In this document: positions 23,527 to 36,487 of the stretch, one piece after another
Layout of the letters: each line of letters opens with the position of its first letter
How positions within the stretch are numbered: the stretch's first letter is position 1
Assembly: GCA_036873135.1 (NCBI GenBank)
Contig: JAPTYO010000015.1
Coordinates: 7,419,683 to 7,483,682 of the forward strand
Direction of reading: 5' to 3'
DNA from: Clarkia xantiana subsp. parviflora
Taxonomy: Eukaryota > Streptophyta > Magnoliopsida > Myrtales > Onagraceae
Length of the DNA: 64,000 bases
Program-made: the position numbers and the translations under genes
The notes under the pieces: generated by a model
The model's database searches: none
What the model saw: the letters and a program-made list of their open reading frames with translations, nothing else
Told to the model about the DNA's origin: nothing

Positions 23527-25812
23527 TCATTCGGTTCCATCATCATCTTCATCTAATATGAAGAGATCTAAATTCAAGGTTCCATTTCCAATCTGCTCCT
23601 CCTCAGAAGGGTCAATTATCTTTCCTTTCCCTGCATTCCAAATCTGTTCAATTTGCTGCATATAAACTTCATCATAAGCCTTGAGAGACAAACCCGAAGC
23701 AAGAAAACCCTCCATCTCCTCCACAAACCTCTCTGTTCTTCCACTGAGAAAAGGCCTAGCTGCACTGGAGACCACTTCCTTGAACTCTTTCTGGGTTGAG
23801 TCTGGACACTTACGAATTCTAGACGCAATTGCAAAATGAGGAATAAAAATCAATAGATATACTTTCTTCGTAATTCATGACCTCAGAATGGGTATAGGTG
23901 GAGCATATATAATATCGAGTGTTTGAATCATTGGATCTGAAAAAGGTACTCACCAAATTGAATATATATTATTTATTTAATTTTTTTTTCAAATCTGATG
24001 TCTCAAACACTCAGCTTTGTATAGATTCCACCCTAGGTGAGGCAAATCCTATTTTATTTACCTTTGGCGAAATGAATCCATAGTTCCAAGTATGTGGTGC
24101 ATGATTATCTCGACATCTTCCTCCTTAGCAACAGGTATCAAAATAACCAGAGTCAATTGCATGCTGTAAGAAAATGAAACTTAATGATAATATAAAGGTG
24201 GAAAATCCATTTCCTTTAGCTCTTCTTCCAAGCAAATATTGTCGAATTATATGATAAACTTTATTGGCCGGTGTTACACATGCCATATTTTCCACAACTA
24301 GGATGAAATTAACATGCAACTCAGAAAAGAAAGAACCTAATATACGTTTGAAAAGAAAGAACGGACCTGCATCAGTGCTTGAATCTCTCTTCTCAGCCAA
24401 GGCTGGAGCCACTGGCTTGGTTGCAGAAACTTTTGGAACTTCCAGAACCGCTGAATGTTGAACATATTCCCCAAGTCACCTGATTGAATTAAACACATAC
24501 ATAATCCAATTTTTAGTCCATTAATTCCATCGTTGGAAATATTATCAGAAATACGACTAGAGATTAACCTGGTTCAGTATAATAGCATCGCAATCTGTAT
24601 CTGTGTGCTTCTGAAATGAAAACACTGGAAAGAAACAGTAAACGTAAATTAGAAGAGTAGTAAAGGTCAGGATCTGTTGAAAATTGGTGGCAACAGAAAA
24701 AAGACTTTTTACCTATTTGTATGTATATGTTTAATGGAATGCCGCTCAAAAGAACCTCCATCATATCCATAGATGAGTGCATAATTCTCGGTCTGCACAA
24801 AGTTAATTGCAGCATTGTAATCAAAACATCATATTACTATATGTACATGTAGCGAGTAGCGTATTATGCCACTGAAATAGGTAATGCTAGAGAGAGAGCT
24901 TATCATATCAAGATAAAAATACATCTTTTTCAATACACGCATATTCAAGTATAATATCTCTTTTTTTAAATCTCTAGGCTCCTTTTATTGAAGCAGCTCG
25001 GGAAAAAAAATGAAACGACCCCTTAGTGTGAGTTCAGTATTTGCAATTATTCTCAAACCAACCTTACATAAAGGGCAACTGACAGAGGTTGGTGGGTCGG
25101 AAAGCTTTCTAGAGATGACCTTAGACCACTGGACAATGCACTTGTAACAGAACTTATCTGCAACACAAAGATTTGACAATAGAAACTCATATGCAATGAG
25201 AAAATAAAATGAACAAAGGCATGTGAACAATATGTCAAATAGCATCAGAATTTGCTAATAGAACAGCTTCTCGTATGCAACTAACTTATTTGGTTTTCTA
25301 TTGTAACAGAAACTGGAAATTCACAACTTCATTGTCAAAGAAGCATACATTTCTATGACATCGATTTTCTGGTACATCTACCAGCATAACAACGCCCTAG
25401 ACAAGAATTTCACTCGCAAGCAGTTTCCTGATTACGGTAACTTCTTGGGATGAAGGACATAGTTCACTAATTTCACCATGGAATTTCAGAGAAATCCAGT
25501 AAAACTACAACTAAACCCTACTTCATAGAACAAATTGATCATGGAGACACAAAGTAACAACATCAATGATCAAGAAATAAAATTCCCAAATCGATAACAT
25601 AGAAATCGGATAAAAGTAAAATGAAGAGAGAGATAATTACGGAAGCAGTGATCTAGGTAGGACTCTTGGAGGTAAGGTATGGAGGCGAGACAGATTGGGC
25701 ATGGATTCGGGTCACCATTGGAGGCGGAAGTGGAGCAGCTGCTACCTTCGTTTCTCTTCTCGTTGCTCATCCGAATCTTCCAGCTATTATCGATCGCCGC
25801 TATCTTCCTCAT
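23527..25812 (-). CDS. RING-HC (C3HC4) E3 ubiquitin ligase, Topors-like, seven exons, 289 aa
   Basis: Exons: 25812-25641, 25157-25063, 24792-24713, 24624-24569, 24479-24367, 24123-24062 and 23818-23527. Phases agree throughout and give 870 nt including the stop. The RING begins CPICLASIPYLQESYLDHC, continues across the first intron as FHKFCYKCIVQWSK, and closes CPLCK. After it come YGYDGGSFERHSI, AHRYRLRCYYTEP and LREIQALMQ-type helices with EEDVEIIMHHILGTMDSF. The chain ends in an acidic tail (LDEDDDGTE). Probable role: transfer of ubiquitin from an E2 to an unknown substrate. The architecture resembles plant proteins annotated as Topors-like. The start is the first in-frame ATG before the RING. 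The retrotransposon LTR at 25979 begins only about 165 bp upstream of the ATG, so the original promoter is displaced. Confidence 0.9.
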
Positions 25813-25978
25813 AGAAAAAGAACACGCCCGTACTTAATAGTAAATACAGAAAGTTCAACGATCACTGTAACATAAAAGTTCAGGATACAATTTTAATCTT
25901 GTAAAAGCACAAGGGTCACCAAGAAATTGAGCGAGAAATTAACAGTCATCTTCAATTCGACCTCCATATTCTCAAACT
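25774..25978. repeat. Left copy of the 205-bp duplicated flank of Tat copy 2
   Basis: Identical in length and nearly identical in sequence to 37810-38014, with about five substitutions by eye. It includes the RING gene start codon, its first about 13 codons and the immediate upstream region, and ends exactly at the 5' LTR of Tat copy 2. Confidence 0.93.
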
Positions 25979-26622
25979 TGATGGGTTTCGATATAGCCGG
26001 TAGGCCCATTAACGACGACTAAACGGCGAAGTAGGCCCACTGGGCCCCAAAAGAGGCTTAAAAGACCAATACGAGAGGACCCGACAAGGCTGGTCCCGAC
26101 ATGCAAGCTGAACGCTCCCGATAATATGCCTTTAAGTAGGCCCCGATGATATGCCTTTAAATAGGCTCCGATATTGAATCCCTGAGAATGCTGGCCCTGT
26201 CCCGACGACGAGGGGCCCCGAGCGGTGACCAAAAGAGATAACTCTGGAGTCCCCGACATCCGTCGGGACTTGCCACCAGAGAACAGGCCGAGAAACACGC
26301 CCACTATCAACATAGTGGGGAAGTGGCCTGAAAAGACGGAACGTGGGCTACATGGCCGAGATAAACGGAACGTGGCAGTTATCTCACAGGTAACTGAGGT
26401 GACCCTCCCCTATATAAAAGAAGGAGTTACCTCAGGATCAATACGTTGAACATTCACATACTTACATACCGATACTTGCTTGCCTGCATCGAGATACTCA
26501 TTTAAGCATCGGAGAGGGATTCTGGTCACCGCCCGGTCTATCCCCTTCTTGCAGGATTACTTGGAGCGAAGGAGTTCAGACTTCCGTCAAGAACGTACCG
26601 GAGTTCCAACCGTGATCCAACA
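25979..26622 (+). repeat. 5' LTR of Tat copy 2
   Basis: Starts TGATGGGTTTCG and ends GATCCAACA. A TATA-like tatataaaag lies at 26411. It shares 3' sequence (catttaagcatcggagaggg, ccgcccggtctatcccc) with the copy 1 LTR. Confidence 0.93.
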
Positions 26623-26623
26623 T

Positions 26624-26641
26624 TGGCGCCGTCTGTGGGAA
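26624..26641 (+). other. Primer-binding site of Tat copy 2
   Basis: The sequence tggcgccgtctgtgggaa-like site directly follows the LTR and is the same as in copy 1. Confidence 0.78.
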
Positions 26642-26658
26642 CGAAGCGAAAAGCAAAA

Positions 26659-29600
26659 ATGGCTTCTACCCGATCGATGGCTTGCAAGCAAAAGAAGAGA
26701 CAAGGACAATCTGGCGGTTCCCGTCATCCTGCTGGAACCTTGAATTCAGGACCGCCGGAGCGCACTGTTGATCGAAATGATCCTCCCCCTGATGTTTCAC
26801 AAACAAGGGGGCATCATGATGATCGCGAAGATTCCATTTGAAACTCGTCGGAGAGCCGGGAAGAGATCCCAAGGAGGGACCAGGATGCACCTGCAAAGCC
26901 GGACTTGGCAAAGGTTGTGATGGATGCCATGCCAGTATTTTTGGAAGCTATGGAGGCTCTCTTAGATCAAAGGGAGGCCGCCAAGAAGAAGGAGGAGGAG
27001 TTGCCTCCGCCTCCGCCAATGGAAAATCGGGACGAGCAGGAGGCCCAGCCCCAGCACCAGGACAAGGGCAAGGAGCCCGCTCAGTCGGAGCAGTTCGTGA
27101 TTGATGGGCCTGGACCTGTGCAGCATAGGACCATTCCTCTCAATGGCCCTATCACCCCCGATCAAGTGGTGAAGATCGTAAACATCTGCATGGGGGACCA
27201 GAAGAAGATGATGTCGGAGCTGAGGGATCGATCTACTCATCCCTTTGTTCCCCGATTGGTGAACACCACTGCTCCGCCAGGACTGGGCATCCCGACAATC
27301 AAGGAGTACGATGGCGAGGGAGATCCAGTTCGGCATGTCCAGAAGCATGTCATGGCTTGTCTAGGCAGAGCCCCGAATGAAGATATAGTGTGCGTTTTGT
27401 TCCCAGGCACACTTGGTGAGAGGGCCCTGACGTGGTTCTTCAGCCTTCCCCCAGGATGCATCTCTAGCTGGACCCAGATGCATGATCGCTTCATCCAGCA
27501 ATACCAGGGCCGTCGGCGTCTCCTGAAAAGCGCGAGGTCCCTGGCTGAGGTGGTACAGAGGCCCGACGAATCTCTGGCGCATTATTACCGGAGGTACACT
27601 GCCAGCGTGGCCGAGATTGATGAGGAAATGTCGGAGGGAGAGACCATCCGCACCTTCATTCGGAACCTGACTGCACCGTATGGTTCCGACCTGATGCACA
27701 ACGTGGCTGAGAAGGTTGTGTGGAACATGGAAGCGCTGCAGAAGAGGGTGAAGCAGAAAATCGACGTACAAGAGTCGAAGATAGCTGCCGGAGATCTTGA
27801 CCCTCCGAAATCAAACAAGGGGAAACAGTCGTTCAAACCCTCGGACGATCGCAGGAGGAAAGATAAACCCGAGAGCAGTCGGGGTCGAGGCCGTCCCGAT
27901 CGGAGGGAAGACAAGCGTCCCCCGAGGTCGGACAAGCGGGAGGACCACTACACTCCTCTCATTTGTTCCATGGGTGCTGTGTTGGCGGTGATGGACCGAC
28001 AGGGTATCGCCAGGTACCCCCCGAAGAAGGATGGAGAGTCCATGGGAGCTCGCACCGATCGTTATTGTCGTTTCCATCGTGCCAACGGTCACGACACCAA
28101 CCATTGTCGGGAGTTGAAGAAGGAGATTGAGAAGCTGATCCAGAAGGGAAAGCTCAAGGAATTTGTGGCTGGGCGACGGAGTCAATCCCGTTCCCGGTCC
28201 CGATCGCGGTCCCGTTCCCGATCCCGTGGTCGATCCCCGAAGAAGGATAAGCCCGAGTCTTCCAATGCCCGCAAGGAGAAGCGGGGGACCATTAATGTGA
28301 TTCACGGGGGACTTGCTGCAGGAGGTGATACCACGACATCTCGGGAGGTCTATGCTTCTCGGATTCCCATTGCTGTGGTGCTGGGCAAGAGGGCCCGAAA
28401 TTGGACTCCGAAAGAAGAAATGGTGATTCCCTTCTCAGCAGAGGACCTGATAGGTGTGGAGACCCCGCACGATGATGCTTTGGTCGTGACCCTGAACGTG
28501 GATGGGTACGAGATGAAGCGAATCCTGATTGACGGGGGGAGCTCCTCCGATATTCTGTTCATGGATGCACTGGAGGCCATGGGAAAAACCAAGAAGGACT
28601 TGAAGCGTGCGGACTTCCTGATGGTTGGATTTTCTGGCTCTATTTCTTACCCGGTGGGGATGATTACTTTACCAGTTGAATTCGGTAGTGGCTGGAAGTC
28701 GGAGAAGAGGAACGTGGAGTTCGTGGTGGTCGAGTCCGCGGGGACCTATAATGCAATTATCGGGAGGACCACCATCAACCCGCTGGGGGCAATCGCTTCC
28801 ACTGTCCATCAGAAGCTGAAGTTCCCGACTGACCACGGAGTCAGGGAAGTAAAGGGCGATCAGATAGCCTCCAGGAAGTGCTACGTCAATGCCACTCGAA
28901 GGAGGAATCGGGAGGCTATGACTGTCTTCTAGACTGATACGGATCCCCGAGAGGAGTTCGGGCGCCCCGCCCCGATGGAAGACTTGAAGGAGGTCGAGAT
29001 CGATGGACCTCAAAGAAAGGTGAAAATCAGGTCCGCTCTGTCGGAGGAGACAGCCCGAGAACTAATTGATTTGCTGAAGGAGTTCAAGGAGCTGTTTGCC
29101 TGGTCCTCGAGCGACATGCCAGTAATCAGCCCCGATGTAATTACTCATGAGCTGAAGATTGACCCCGCGATCAAACCGATCACACAAAGAAGGCGTCCGA
29201 TGGGTGCCGACAAGAAAATCGCGATCCAGCAGGAGGTGTGCAGGCTGCTCGATGCTGGATTCATTAAGGAGCTCCGATTCCAGACCTGGGTCGCCAACCC
29301 AGTCCTGGTGAAGAAGAGCAATGGCAAGTGGCGGATGTGCGTGGATTTCCGTGACTTGAACAAGGCATGCCCGAAGGATTGCTACCCGCTCCCGAGGATC
29401 GACCAGCTGGTGGATGCCACATCGGGACACGAGCTGCTGAGCTTTATAGATGCCTACTCCGGCTACAATCAGATCAAAATGTCCAAGGAGGACGCCCCCC
29501 ACACCGCCTTTTATGCTGATAGTGACATCTATCATTATGACGTTATGCCCTTTGGATTGATCAACGCAGGTGCAACTTATCAGAGGATGGTGAACAAGCT

Positions 29601-32238
29601 GTTCGGGGACATGTTGGGGAAAACAATGGAGGCCTATGTGGACGATATGCTGATAAAGTCCCGACAGGCCGAGGATCATGTCCGCAACTTAGCCACAGCG
29701 TTCGAGCGAATGAGGCTTCATCAAGTCCGCTTGAACCCGACCAAGTGTGCCTTTGGAGTGCAGTCAGGGAAATTTATGGGCTTCATGGTGAGCCAGAGGG
29801 GAATCGAGGTGAACCCTGAGAAGCTGAAGGCAATCGAGGAGATGAAATCCCCGACGAACCATCGGGAGGTGCAGGTGCTGAATGGCCAATTGGCCGCGAT
29901 GAATCGCTTCCTGTCCAAGGCAAGTGATCGATCCATGCCGTTCTTTGAAGTGCTGAGGGCCAACAAGAAGTGGACCGCCAAGTGCGAAGAGGCGTTCGAG
30001 GCACTCAAGCAGCACCTTCGCACCCTCCCGCCATTGGCGAAGCCCATCCCAGGCGAGCCACTCTATCTGTATTTGGCTGTTTCTGAATTTGTTGTTAGCT
30101 CTGTCTTAGTGAAAATTGTAGAGGGTAGCCAAATCCCCATCTATTATTTAAGCAAGGCACTCGCCAAGTCTGAAATAAATTATCCCGCCGTTGAGAAGTA
30201 CCTCTATGCGTAGATTGTTACTGCTCGGAAGCTGAGACCTTACTTCCATGCACATGAGATTACCGTTTTGACGAATCAGCCCTTGAAACATTTTTTGAAC
30301 CGACCTGATGTGTCGGGGAGATTAGTGAAATGGGCAGTCGAGCTTAGCGAGTTCCGCATTCACTTTGCTCCGAGAACGGCTATTAAAGGCCAGGCGTTGG
30401 CGGATTTCATAGCAGAGTCTACAGCCCCCGATCTAGAAGAAGTGGGCTCTGTAGAGGGGGCAACTATGGAAGTCCCGATAACAGAGCAGTCAGAACAGCC
30501 CGACGCCGAAAATACTTGGGAGATGTACACCGATGGCTCCTCAAATTCAGAAGGATCGGGAGCAGGTTTCGTACTGATACCACCGGACGGAGGCGAGCCC
30601 CTCCGATATGCCTTGGTCTTGACATTTAGGGCTACCAACAATGAAGCTGAATACGAGGCTCTCATCACTGGCCTCAGGATTGCTAAAGGAACGGGAGTTG
30701 GTCACTTAAATGTGAAGTGTGATGCTAGCCTGATCGTGAACCAAGTCCAGGGGCGATACGAAGCAAAGAGCCCGATGATGAAAAAGTATCTTCGCAAGGT
30801 GAAAACCCTGAAGGAGAGTTTCAAGAGCTTCGATATTGAGGCGATCCCGAGGGAGGATAATGCGGAAGCAGACGCCTTGAGCAAGTTCGCCTTGGGGGCA
30901 CCCCTTGATGAAAGTCGGAAGGTGCATTTCTTGGAGAAGGTGATCCTGTCAACCACCGATCAATCGGAGGTATGTGCCATCGAGATCGGATCGGAGGAGC
31001 CCACTTGGATGACCCCGATAGTCGTGTATCTGACTACGGGGGCAGTCCCCGATGATGAAGTAGCAGCCGGCAAAATACGCCGAATTGCGCCCAATTATGT
31101 GATGGTGGACAATCAACTGTACAAAAAGGGATATGTAACTCCCTACTTGAAATGTGTGGCTGAGCCCGACACAGATCGGATCATTAGGGAGGTGCATGAA
31201 GGACATTTGGCCTGTCATGAAGGTGCCCGATCCATCGTGAGGTAAGTGTTGAACCTGGGCTATTACTGGCCATCGATGAACAAGGAAGCAACGATGCTAG
31301 TCCGATCCTGTGACGCTTGCCAGAGGTACGCCCCGAATATCGTGGCTCCAGCTGCCGATCTGACGTCCATCAAGAGTGCTTGGCCCTTCGCGCAATGGGG
31401 AATCGACTTGGTGGGACCCCTTCCAGTTGCAAAAGGTCAGTGTCGATATTTAGTCGTGGCTATTGATTATTTTTCGAAATGGATAGAAGCTAAGGCACTG
31501 GCCAAGACAACGGGGAACCATATCCTCAAATTCCTCCAGACCCATATCATATCCCGATACGAAATCCCCAAGGTGGTGATCAACGATAATGGCCCTCCGT
31601 TTAACGGGGCCCAGTGGAAGGAGTACCTGGAGGAACTGAAAATTGAGAATCGGACAGCCTCTGTCCGTCATGCCCAAACTAATGGACAGGTGGAATCAGC
31701 CAACAAGATTGTGATGGATGGCCTGAATAAGAGGGTCCACGCCTTGAAGGGCAAATGGCTGGATGAGCTGGAAAATGTGCTTTGGGCTGTTAGAACGACA
31801 CCCAAACGATCAACTGGGGAGACTCCGTTTGGCCTTGTTTATGGCACGGAAGCAGTTGCTCCCGTCGAAATAGCTGTGGCATCCCATCGGACGAGGTATT
31901 ATGAACTTCTGTCGAATGATGAAATGAGGCGCTTGGACTTGGACTTGGTCGAAGAGAAGAGGCAGAGTGCCGAGGAGGCCCAGGCTCAGATGCGCTTGGC
32001 GACGGCCCGATATTATAATCGACGAGTCAAGTCTCGACAGTTCTTTGTCAGGGAACTGGTCTGGCGTCGGAACGAATTTACCCTTTTGGATCGGATCAAC
32101 AAGATGTCACCAAAATGGGAAGGGCCTTATAAGGTCGTGGGGATGCCAGCTCGAAACGCGTATAAGTTGGAAGACCTCGATGGCAATGTGTTGAAGCATT
32201 CTTTTAGTGGCGAACACTTGAAGAAATGTCATGCTTGA
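26659..32238 (+). pseudogene. gag-protease-pol of Tat copy 2, four in-frame stops
   Basis: The start is ATG 26659 (MASTRSMACKQKKRQG). One continuous frame runs to 32238 and is interrupted by TGA 26839-26841, TAG 28930-28932, TAG 30211-30213 and TAA 31243-31245. At the last three, copy 1 has sense codons. Domains match copy 1: gag core, CHHC knuckle (CRFHRANGHDTNHC), RS-rich stretch, protease DGGSSSDILF, RT with YVDD, RNase H, second RNase H (MYTDGSSNSEG) and integrase ending GEHLKKCHA. The W in FAWSSSD at about 29100 shows that copy 1's TGA is a mutation and that the ancestor had one gag-pol frame. A 6-bp deletion removes FE before WTAKCEEAF. Confidence 0.93.
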
Positions 32239-33100
32239 TATTAAGTCGCCTTCAGTGGTGCAAGTTGTTTGTTAAGTCGCCTTCGGTGGTGCAAGTTGTT
32301 TATCGAAGTCGCCTTCAGTGGTGCAAGTTGTTTATTGTTTTGAGCCATCAATGAATAAAGAGGTTGCTTCCGACCAGATTGTGCTTAGATTTATCATTCT
32401 AAGTATGCTTAAATCGCCTTAAGTGGTGTAGCTAAACTGCCTTAAGTGGCGTGATTTCGCCTTAAGTGGCATGGTTTGGCCTTAAGTGGCACGATTAAAT
32501 CGCCTTAAGTGGTGTCGATAAGTTGCCTTAAGTGGCACAATTAAACCGCTCTAAGTGGCGTGGTTCCGCTTTAAGGGGCACGATTAAATCGCCTTAAGTG
32601 GTGTGGATAAGTTTCCTTAAGGGGCATGATTAAATCGCCTTAAGTGGTGTGGATAAGTTGCCTTAAGGGGCACGATTAAATCGCCTTAAGTGGTGTGGAT
32701 AAGTTGCCTTAAGGGGCACGATTAAATCGCCTTAAGTGGTGTGGATGAGTTGCCTTAAGGGGCATGATTAAATCTCCTTAAGTGGTGTGGATAAGTTGCC
32801 TTAAGGGGCATGATTAAATCGCCTTAAGTGGTGTGGATGAGTTGCCTTAAGGGGCACGATTAAATCGCCTTAAGTGGTGTGGATAAGTTGCCTTAAGGGG
32901 CACGATTAAATCGCCTTAAGTGGTGTGGATGAGTTGTCTTAAGGGGCACGGCCTTAAGTGGTGTGGATAAGTTGCCTTAAGGGGCACGATTAATCGCCTT
33001 AAGTGGTGTGGGTAAAATGTCTTAAGTGACGCGTCGAAATCACTCTAAGTGGTATGATCGAATTGCCTTAAGTGGCGTGTTAATTCACCTTAAGTGGTGC
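32236..33100 (+). repeat. Tandem array with CCTTAAG core in Tat copy 2
   Basis: First a few units gtcgccttcagtggtgcaag. Then about a dozen units of a roughly 45-bp dimer that alternates atcgccttaagtggtgtgg with gttgccttaaggggcacg. It is in the same position as the copy 1 array, but the monomer and its higher-order period differ, so the array was re-amplified independently. Confidence 0.92.
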
Positions 33101-33193
33101 AGTGATAATCGGAACCAAAAGAGATTGATATTATAAAGATCCAAAAGGTTCATGACAAACGAAGGAAATAACAAGGATTCAAAAGTAAAGAGA

Positions 33194-35925
33194 TTAAGCT
33201 TGATCCTTGGCAGCGTTGAGGGGAGCAGGGTCAACGAGGTTTGTGGCAGAAGGCTCCGCGGTCGGAGGATCGGATCCTGGAAGATTGGCCGCGGGAGGAT
33301 CGGACTCTGGTGAAGGGTCGATCATCGGGGGCTCAGTTGTCGGGAGTTCTGCACTTGGAGGCTCCACCGTGCCTTCAGCACCCGCAGTCCCCTCGGGGGT
33401 GTTAGCCCCGCCACTCTCCTCAGAAAGGCTGAAATACCTCTCCGCGAAGGGGGCGAGAGTCTGAGACTTGGTGAAGTCGATGGCACCACCATACTCCAGA
33501 TGGAGCTCCTCGACAACATTAAGCAGGGTGTTCTCCACCTCCGCCGTACAGAACTTCACCGCGTCCGCTTGAAAAGCCTCGGAGCCCCGATAATCCTCCC
33601 GACCTTTGGCTCCATCTTCAGCCAGCTTGGCAGGGAACTCGGCGACCTCCCGCTCCAGCTGTCGGGACCGGTTGGTGAGAAGGACCTTCTCAGCCTCTAG
33701 CCCCGCCTTGGCGTCCTCAAGGGCCTTCTTCTCGAGGACAAACCCGTCCCGATCCTCCGTGGGCCCCTGCTGCTCTTCCTGGAGCCTTTGGCGCTCCTGC
33801 TTCAGCAACCTCTCAAAGTCGTGGACCTGCCTCAGGAGGTCCCGAGTCTTCTGGTTAAGGAGGGCCTGCTCCTTAACCAACTTCCCCTTCGACGACTCGG
33901 AGGCAGCCAGATCCTCCTTGAGCTTGGCCAAGACCTCGGGGGCCGCCTTGGCTCGCTCCTCTTTCAGGGCCTCCTCCAGGGCCAGGATATACCCGAAACA
34001 GCGGTGTTGGTCCGCTATTTCCTGTGGAAAAGAAGGGAAGGTTAGTACATGAGAATATCTTACTTTATATACTAAGTGTAAAAACAGGAAGCCTTACCTC
34101 CACACGGCGAACGGCCATGGCGCGAATGTCCACGTGGATGTCCTCTCGAGCCAGGGAGAGCGGAAGCTTCATAGATGGTGGAACTGAACCTGCCAGCAGG
34201 TGCAGACCCAGTTCCGATGATACGTCATCCCAACGCAGCGGGACCCCCCCTCCCCGTAATGACTCGATCGGAGTCCAGGGAGCCGCCTGGTCGGGAGAGT
34301 AAAGCTGGTATAAGCTCCCGTCCAAGGGGAGAGGGGGAACGACTCCTTGAGTATCGGAGGTGCGGGCCTCCGAGCCGCCATGAGAACCCGCCGGCCCCTC
34401 GGGAGTCAGGCTCAAGACCGGCGAAAGCTGTTGTGCCGGAGAAGATGGAGGCAGCCCTTCGGGAGTCGGCTCCAGTGGGGTCTGCCTCGCCCCCCGACGA
34501 CGAACCAGGGGCTGACCCTCGCTTGCCTCCTCAGAAGAATGAGAGACATCCAGGTCCATCACCCGACGGAACTGGCCGTCCGTCGGGACGTCTTCAATCC
34601 CCGATCCGCCGGGGGCGGGAAGAGAAATGAGGGGCTCCCCGACCCGTGCGTCGGAGGGAGGCTCCCCCGCCGAAGCTCCAGCTCCCGATCGACCTGCAGC
34701 TGGAGGACAAGAAGCTTCTGAAAGAAAGTCAGGAAGTTGATCAGGATCCTTACACCAGATGACACGGCGGGAGAGATATTGATCCTTCCCATAATAATTG
34801 TAGTAGCCCGCTTTGAGAACGCGGGGAGTTTCTCCTTGCAGGATGCGTTTGATCCCTTCGATCCTGGCTCCCTTATCGGAGGGGATTAACTCCTTAGGAA
34901 TACGCCTCCTGTATAATCGAATTGCTAAGCGGAGCTGTTTACCTTCCTCGGGAGTCTTGGTGTTGAAGATCTGCTCCATCTTCTCCACCCGGGCCCGCTT
35001 GACTTGCTCCGAGGTGGGAGGTGCCGATGAGGAGGCGACCCTCTTTGAAGACTTCCTCTTCCTCGCGGGGCGTGGGACAGCATCAGTCTCCGCCTGCTTA
35101 AGCACGAGATTGGTCAGCAGTGATACCTTCTTAGCTGCAAGGATGAAAATGAAAGTACAGTTAGAATATTACCCAAGGAACGAGGTTAGAAGGGCCGTCG
35201 AAGAGTTGACCCCCGGAGACGACATCAAGGAGTCGGATCCCGGTCAGAACCAGGTCCCGCTCCCCGATGGAGTTGGCATCGAGGGGAGCGAAAGAGTCCC
35301 CCCAACGATAAAGCTGGATGCAGTGGAGAATCTGGAAATCCTCCTCGGAGTAAGTGTGGAAAGCGGGAGCAGGGTCCGCCTCAACCTCCCATCGGGGCCA
35401 TGGGATGGAGCTGTTGCGGATGAAGAAATAATTCCTCTTCCAGCCACTATTGTCGGGCCCCGAGTCAGTGATGAGCCCCCGACCCTTGGCGACCTTTCAG
35501 GTGTCACCATTCCAGCTGTACCGAGAGAGCTGCGCCTTGCTCCACTTAGGCATCCGCGGGTAGAAGGCGCAGACCCCAGCATCATTACACTTCAGTCCAT
35601 AGAAGGTTCGGAGGCTATAGGGCCATTGTTGGTGGAGGCAAAGGACGCGTTCAGTAGTCGGATGTGTTTTGTAATATGTACACATCTCGACTATGTCCCC
35701 ACAGAAGGGGAATCGGATCCCTGCCGATATTTGCCCGGTGGAGACAAATACCTCCCCTTCCCGGGGACAAGTGACCACAGGGTCACCCGGGACGCGAGGC
35801 CAAGGAAAAGGGAAGCGAGGCTCCCAGGTGGAAGTAATGCACCCCTTCCGGAGAGCTGCATCATAGGCGGTGTCGGAAATCTCATTACAAGCATAGTCGA
35901 ACTTGAAGGGCTTCCTCCCCCGGAA
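33194..35925 (-). pseudogene. Antisense multi-exon gene of Tat copy 2 (putative gypsy-type transposon domain, PF04195-like, plus coiled coil)
   Basis: Three exons on the strand opposite gag-pol fit GT-AG introns and one phase: 35925-35173, 35129-34098 and 34021-33194. The first has CITSTWEPRFPFPW, GQISAGIRFPFCGDIVEM, LRTFYGLKCNDAGVCAFY and GWKRNYFFIRN, the signature of the plant domain named putative gypsy type transposon. It is broken by TGA 35497-35499 (SWNGDT, then KVAKGRG). The second exon carries a basic cluster RKRKSSKR and proline/acidic stretches. The third is a long coiled coil (LLKQERQRLQEEQQ, LEREVAEFPAKLAED) with a proline/glutamate-rich tail ending AKDQA. The 5' end is uncertain: an ATG at 36067 with a GTAAG donor exists but its phase does not fit. 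Function is unknown; antisense genes of this kind are known from Tat-group elements. Confidence 0.8.
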
Positions 35926-36487
35926 CTGGACTCACCGTCTGGAAAGTAATCATGGCAAGAAAAGGCACAGATGATTTCCGCAAAAGTTCGGGTAAGTTGA
36001 TTGAGATAAAAGGAAAAACTATGCTAACAAGTTTCTTCATAATCGAAGGAGGAAATCTTACCAGACATGTCGAATCAGAGAAGAAAGGATGATCTTGATG
36101 GTAGGAGGTCCTGGTCGCCGGAGTGTTGATCAGAAAGGGAAAGGATAGCTTTTGAAAACACAGAGAATGAAACAGTAGAGGAGAACTGAATAATGCCAAG
36201 ATTTGAGGTTTATAGGAGAGAGGATAGGCAAAGAGACGTTGCGATCTGGACCGTTGAAGATGAAACGCCTCAACCTGAATCGTCGAAACACTAGGGACAA
36301 AACGGCTATAAAGCGCTTTTTCAGAAAAGTAGGCACGGGCACTCAAGCCGTCGCTTCATCACCCATCGCATTTAATAGTGGAGTAATCGAGAAATCTTTT
36401 CAGATTTGGTGGTTATCCTCGGAATATCGAAAGGTCCGGAATTGGAAGACACGACGAACTATAAGTCCCTTGTGCCTTGGGGGCAAA

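Noticed and set aside
34813..35949. 378-aa plus-strand ORF inside Tat copy 2
   Set aside because: It is the reverse shadow of the spliced antisense gene, whose minus-strand frames carry the recognisable domain and splice sites.
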